DNA of 44,555 nucleotides from Clostridia bacterium (GTDB lineage Bacteria; Bacillota; Clostridia; Christensenellales; Borkfalkiaceae), in contig CAAFMS010000001.1 of NCBI GenBank assembly GCA_900764105.1, forward strand, positions 1 to 44,555. The letters run 5' to 3'. Made by a program: the position numbers and the translations under genes. Below the pieces are notes generated by a model. The model was not told the origin of the DNA, made no database searches, and was given only the letters and a program-made list of their open reading frames with translations. Below, one piece after another: positions 41,501 through 44,555 of this stretch (position 1 is the first letter of the stretch; each line of letters opens with the position of its first letter).

Positions 41501-43291
41501 GTAATAAGACTGGTTATAAACGCGGAACGCAAGCGTGTTTTTGCCGACAACGAGGTTGTCTTTAATATGCGCTACGAGGACGCTTGCCCATGAGTTTTTA
41601 CCTTCGTCTTTAAGCTCCGTGCCGTTGACGTAACTCGTGATCACGTCGTCGCCGGTAAGCTGAATCTGCGCCGAAACTACGGGTTCCGTGAGCGTGAACG
41701 ACTTGCGGTAATAAGCGTACATGTATTGTCCGCCGTAAGCTACGTCCGCATACGGGAAGCAAACCCATTTGGCTTCCCAACCGCTCCCCGCCGTCTTCGG
41801 GTCGTAAGTTTTGTCTATCCTGATATTGTCGAAAGAAACTTTTCCGCTTCCCTCGTTTTTATAGATTATTTCCGCGTAAGTTCCCTGCGGCTCGATAAAT
41901 TCCGCCAGAAATTCGTTGTTCGTCGTTTTAAGCTCGAATTTCTTGCTTTCGAGAAGCTTTCTGTTATAATCGAGCCAGTTAATCTCGATAACGGGTTTAG
42001 CCCCGCCTTCCGTTACGCACTCGCCCGTTACGGAATATCCGTTGCCGTAAAGGAGGGAAATTATCTCCGTTTTCGCCTGTTTACCGCCCGTAAGAACAAG
42101 CTTGCCGCCCGTGAACATTTCGGGTTCCGCGCTGTAATTATCGGGGATTCCTTCGTTGGAAATGCTCTCGAAATCTTCGATATACGCAACGCTGCCCGAT
42201 TCGCGGCAGTAAACGCCGTCGATATAACAATCGGTTTTACCTTTCGAAATCGTTATCGTGTATCCCACGGCTACCGAGCCTTGCGGCGCGATATATCTTA
42301 TCCACACGTCCGTCCAGTCGGAAAGCCCTTCGCCGTTTTTAAGGTAAACATACGGACTTGTCTGCGTGGCGATTATATTGCCCGCCGTGCCGTAATAAGA
42401 TACCGTTATAGTCGCCTTAGAGCCTTTGGAATTTTCCGAACGCATACGGAAACCGATATCGTAAGACGCCGCGGCGCGGATATCCGTTTTCGCAAGCGAA
42501 GTCATCGTGAACGCCGAAGCGTAATCTTCTCTCACGATATGCGCGGAAGTTTTTCCGTCGTAATAAATCTTGTCGCTGAACGAGAAATTTGATCCGTTCG
42601 ACATAGCCCAGCCGAGCGGAGTTTCCATGTTGCCCACTCTTTCGAATCCGCCGTTAAACTCGAGCTTATCGAGTTTTTCGAGGGAAAATTCGTCGTAATA
42701 AACGGCGTTTTCGCCCGTCGGAGCGATATCGAGCTGCAACATCGCCTTAGCGGCGTTGGAATCGGTGGTAAACGGCGCGGAAACAAGCCTGTACCCGCCC
42801 GTTGCACCCGAAACCGTTGCCGCGTCAACCCAAAGATAGGTGTTTGCGGTTCCGTCTCCGTTTTTCTTGAACTGCCTTACGCAAAGGCTGCTCGTAGTCA
42901 CGTCGGAATCGGAACGATAATAGAAGGAAAGAAGATAAGTCTTTCCGCCCTCGATCTCGAATTCGGGGCTGTTTATAACTCCCCTTATCATGCTGTCGCC
43001 CGAGCGATTGATAACTTTAAGCGACGCGCCCTCGTAAGCTTCCTCGCCTTTTACGGTCGAAAAGCTTATATTTGCGAGAGATTCGTCCTTTCCGTTAAGA
43101 GCCTTCCAGGTTGACCAGCCCGTCGGCATGTTGCCCGTGAGGTCGTTAAGATTTGCGTTCGCTATTTCGGGAACGACGTTTTCTGCGTTCGCCCTGCGCA
43201 TTCCGTTAAACCCTAAACCGAAAGAAACGAGCGCGATAAGCGAACAAACAAGAACGGCGAAAGCCTTTATGCTTTTAAATTTTGATTTCAT
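38537..43291 (-). CDS. Large secreted GH42-like enzyme with carbohydrate-binding domains
   Basis: The 1584-residue protein has a signal peptide (cleavage near residue 36 after ANA), several beta-sandwich carbohydrate-binding-like regions (about 40-480 and a galactose-binding-like part at about 510-660), and a GH-A clan barrel (about 830-1240). The barrel resembles GH42 beta-galactosidases (PPDWWFKKNPDAYAIDSKG; RNVIDFHSFASD) with candidates Glu in GATFEWQTYG and PIIECDSRT. The usual Asn-Glu pair before the acid is not seen. The tail is Pro/Lys-rich, then GGCWLAMTFGSALGLLAAIA and KKRKED, a membrane anchor. The ATG at 43291 has GGAG upstream. It probably cuts a complex glycan at the cell surface. 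Confidence 0.75.
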   Translation of the reverse strand: MKSKFKSIKAFAVLVCSLIALVSFGLGFNGMRRANAENVVPEIANANLNDLTGNMPTGWSTWKALNGKDESLANISFSTVKGEEAYEGASLKVINRSGDSMIRGVINSPEFEIEGGKTYLLSFYYRSDSDVTTSSLCVRQFKKNGDGTANTYLWVDAATVSGATGGYRLVSAPFTTDSNAAKAMLQLDIAPTGENAVYYDEFSLEKLDKLEFNGGFERVGNMETPLGWAMSNGSNFSFSDKIYYDGKTSAHIVREDYASAFTMTSLAKTDIRAAASYDIGFRMRSENSKGSKATITVSYYGTAGNIIATQTSPYVYLKNGEGLSDWTDVWIRYIAPQGSVAVGYTITISKGKTDCYIDGVYCRESGSVAYIEDFESISNEGIPDNYSAEPEMFTGGKLVLTGGKQAKTEIISLLYGNGYSVTGECVTEGGAKPVIEINWLDYNRKLLESKKFELKTTNNEFLAEFIEPQGTYAEIIYKNEGSGKVSFDNIRIDKTYDPKTAGSGWEAKWVCFPYADVAYGGQYMYAYYRKSFTLTEPVVSAQIQLTGDDVITSYVNGTELKDEGKNSWASVLVAHIKDNLVVGKNTLAFRVYNQSYYGGLLFDLELTLESGKKMRVSSDNSVLSYNAGEKHLDGYDWNKTDFDDSAWKSSFVIGAPPCMPWGEIVYKQNAELLPKLTIKSAEVTEAVNAGDMLEFTFNAHISEQITKDLTFKVNFRSKYVADEDEVMENWLVPTLVSGKKTSEWVVGEDNIVTYRVEIPDYLTSDSYQLQFDTEEFKITNSRYAGNIIRGKYVAITTKEVVLTESHIEKENGRVQLIVNGEKVAPMMYLREQKTVFKTQYASGMYGADVDLMCLPNCRSYNMNSSGSMWTGYGEYDFTALDEVVYETLQGAPSAKLMLMLDADPPDWWFKKNPDAYAIDSKGKKAGISYASKKWREDVGVYYQALIAHVLAQPYAGHMFAVKISAGATFEWQTYGVSLSECADFGKDALIAFREWLKEKYVTNEALATAWGKKGVTFETASVPTYDERKAYTYETLLDGKAQRNVIDFHSFASDMTSDSVIYLAKTVKEAIDNKWIVGTYTGYLTHGLTYEANGLANAAIARVIASPYVDFLCSPICYDERLLGMSASYMMMVDSLITAGKLPIIECDSRTVYFDSKTTSPALLGEWGKTYTLKDSVEALKRDFSNMMIKGAGLWWYDMYGGWFDDPEIYSMIKAAKAEWDKAIQKPVRSNSKIAYVIGDDIATTLAYSFDGTYHFLYEALYEQKESLGHIGTSYDMLYLSDIEDGFAREYDVYLILATNVTEKQKAAINKYLKKDGKTILWVGVPGIYGSDGTMSVDYVSALTDITLAKAPTSYYGIRIVGNETYTKGLDGKLYGWINSTKVDPMFYVNDRAAETLGKIYNSDLTGLAVKAVQTADGGYYMSIYSAVGNIPEELLRNILRICGVKLVESENDVVFRNNTYVSIASPYGGKKTIEFDGKVDVYDVFKGVYIARNVSKVEVETEAGTTLLLRTEKHSANPDKPDKPDKPDESSGESGSSEKPDSGNDSGDKNGGCWLAMTFGSALGLLAAIAATAVITMKKRKED

Positions 43292-43405
43292 CAATAGGTT
43301 TTCTCCTTTTAAAAGGGGTTGTCTGCTTCGTCAAGGCACATACAACTTTTGTTTTATTATCCTCGATTACCGCAACAACCCCTCAGGCATTTTTATTTTA
43401 CTTTA

Positions 43406-44555
43406 TCAGTCTTCTTTTTTGCGCTTGATCATAACAACCGCCGCAGCCGCAAGAGTGCCGAGAGCCATGGTTCCGCCGTAAACGCTCAATCCGCATCCGC
43501 CCGAAGAACTTCCCGATCCCGCTCCGGATTCGCCCGCCGAGGGCTTTTCGGAAGAAGATTCTCCGCTTCCCGGTTTGTAATCGGGGTCTTCCGCGCCGCA
43601 TACGGTACATTTTCCGTCTTTATAATCGTGTGCTTTCTTTAAAATAACGCTTGTGTTTCCTTTGCTTCCGCAAACCTTGCACACGTCCTGCTTCATACCG
43701 GAAGCCGTGCAGGTTGCGTCTTTGATTATTTCGGTTTTGTAATCGTGTTTGCCCGTTGCGGGAAGAATTTTTACGTTGAATTCCTGTTTGCACAATTTGC
43801 AGACGTCTTTGTCAACGCCGTCACGGCAGGTAGCGTCCTCGTGAACGTGTTCAAGATCATGAGCGAGCATGGGAACTTTTTCGATATAAACGTTCCTTTC
43901 GCAATCCGCGCAATAATAGAACGTTCCGCCCGGTTTCGTGCAGGTCGCTTCTTCGGTAGTAGTCGCGCCGTCCGCGGGCTGCGCATGCGTATGCGTTCCG
44001 AGGAAGATTTTCTTGAACGCGGTGTATTCGGTAGCCGTAAACTTAAGTTTTACCGAAGTCGTTCCTTCGGGAAGTTCGATAAATCCGTTTTCGTCCGCTT
44101 CGATCTCCTTATCGCCTACGAGCGCGGAAACCTTGAATTTGCCCGTCTGAGTCTCATATCCCACGGCAAGCGTGCGCTTCGTAACGGCGATTTCTTTGCT
44201 TATCGCGCTTGCGGGAGATTCTTCAGTTCCGTATAAGCAGAGCTTCCAGTCGGGTTTTGCGCCCGGCTCCCATCTCGTGTCGAATGTAAGACCGAAAACG
44301 TTTGCGTTACCCTCGAAAGTCCAGTCCTCCGCAACGAAATCGACGTTGCCTTCGAACGTTCCGTAAGGGAATTCGTTTTCGCCTAAAACAGCCTCGGGCG
44401 CAACGAGAGTTTTATTTGTAATAAATTCGTTGCCCGCCGCGTCTTTTATGGAAATATTTCTGAAATAAGTCGGCCAGCCGATGCCTGCGTCGCCGTAGAT
44501 TTCAAACCAGCTTCCGTTTCTCGCGGTGAATTTCGCTTCTTTATGAGTCCATCCT
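43406..44555 (-). CDS. Large surface protein with CxxC repeats, partial (C-terminal)
   Basis: The frame is open from the right edge to 43406, about 382 residues of a longer protein whose start lies outside. The first part is beta-rich (TARNGSWFEIYGDAGIGW; FDTRWEPGAKPDWKL). A middle segment has three CxxC units (CADC, CKLC, CKVC) and a fourth CTVC, each with HDY/HDL-type spacers, as in Clostridial cell-surface repeat proteins; they may bind zinc. A Gly/Ser/Glu-rich linker leads to SSGGCGLSVYGGTMALG, a membrane helix and KRKKED. The end is nearly identical in plan to that of the GH42-like protein, so both are probably anchored the same way. The function is unknown. Confidence 0.75.
   Translation of the reverse strand, partial: GWTHKEAKFTARNGSWFEIYGDAGIGWPTYFRNISIKDAAGNEFITNKTLVAPEAVLGENEFPYGTFEGNVDFVAEDWTFEGNANVFGLTFDTRWEPGAKPDWKLCLYGTEESPASAISKEIAVTKRTLAVGYETQTGKFKVSALVGDKEIEADENGFIELPEGTTSVKLKFTATEYTAFKKIFLGTHTHAQPADGATTTEEATCTKPGGTFYYCADCERNVYIEKVPMLAHDLEHVHEDATCRDGVDKDVCKLCKQEFNVKILPATGKHDYKTEIIKDATCTASGMKQDVCKVCGSKGNTSVILKKAHDYKDGKCTVCGAEDPDYKPGSGESSSEKPSAGESGAGSGSSSGGCGLSVYGGTMALGTLAAAAVVMIKRKKED

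Overview
The window looks like a chromosomal segment of a Clostridia-type Firmicute, probably a gut anaerobe close to the Christensenellales or Oscillospirales. This is inferred from AGGAG-type ribosome binding sites, TTGACA/TATAAT promoters, a lipoprotein sugar-binding protein, GH94/GH37-type enzymes and surface proteins with CxxC repeats. The taxonomy is an inference and no rRNA or tRNA gene is present. Every protein gene I accept is on the minus strand, so the loci read right to left.

Region 1 (1-9.7 kb) holds metal- and stress-type regulation with transporters. A DtxR/MntR-like regulator, a YgbA-family protein and a CydDC-like ABC exporter pair (the second gene runs off the left edge) form one operon. 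Next come a second small DtxR-like regulator, an ABC exporter gene reduced to 105 codons by an internal deletion, a MacB/LolD-like ATPase with an FtsX-type permease, an autoregulated TetR and a transglutaminase-like protein. GTTAG...CTAAC palindromes recur at five places and probably form one metalloregulator regulon. Two foldback elements of 250-280 bp abut the stop codons of the second DtxR gene and of tetR.

Region 2 (9.7-24.4 kb) is an accessory or defence island with mobile-element debris. It holds an endonuclease/exonuclease/phosphatase-fold protein, a DUF4143-type AAA ATPase behind a 33-bp tandem repeat, two copies of one unknown C-terminal gene fragment, a third foldback element and a type I restriction-modification cluster. 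That cluster reads: Xre regulator, hsdM (broken by one in-frame TAA), a HEPN-like protein, hsdS, a membrane protein, hsdR, a BRO-N/DinD-type protein and a stand-alone RNase III-like domain. The hsdS gene is remarkable. It encodes three target-recognition domains, has four TAEL repeats in the first spacer, and carries twenty perfect copies of a pentanucleotide just before the third domain. Losing one or two copies puts a stop codon within five codons, so slippage should switch between a normal two-domain and an extended three-domain specificity subunit.

Region 3 (24.4-44.6 kb) is a glycan-utilisation locus. It has two very large secreted or membrane-anchored proteins (one GH42-like, one with CxxC repeats, with nearly the same GGC + membrane helix + Lys/Arg-Glu-Asp tail), a sugar ABC importer without its own ATPase, a GH106/GH2-like hydrolase, two Gfo/Idh/MocA oxidoreductases, an uncharacterised (alpha/alpha)6-type protein, a GH37 trehalase-like enzyme and a GH94 phosphorylase-like enzyme. 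Genes from the permeases to the unknown protein overlap or nearly touch. A clear terminator ends the locus at about 24.3 kb. The proposed flow is surface cleavage, import, then intracellular hydrolysis, phosphorolysis and NAD-dependent sugar oxidation. The substrate cannot be read from sequence.
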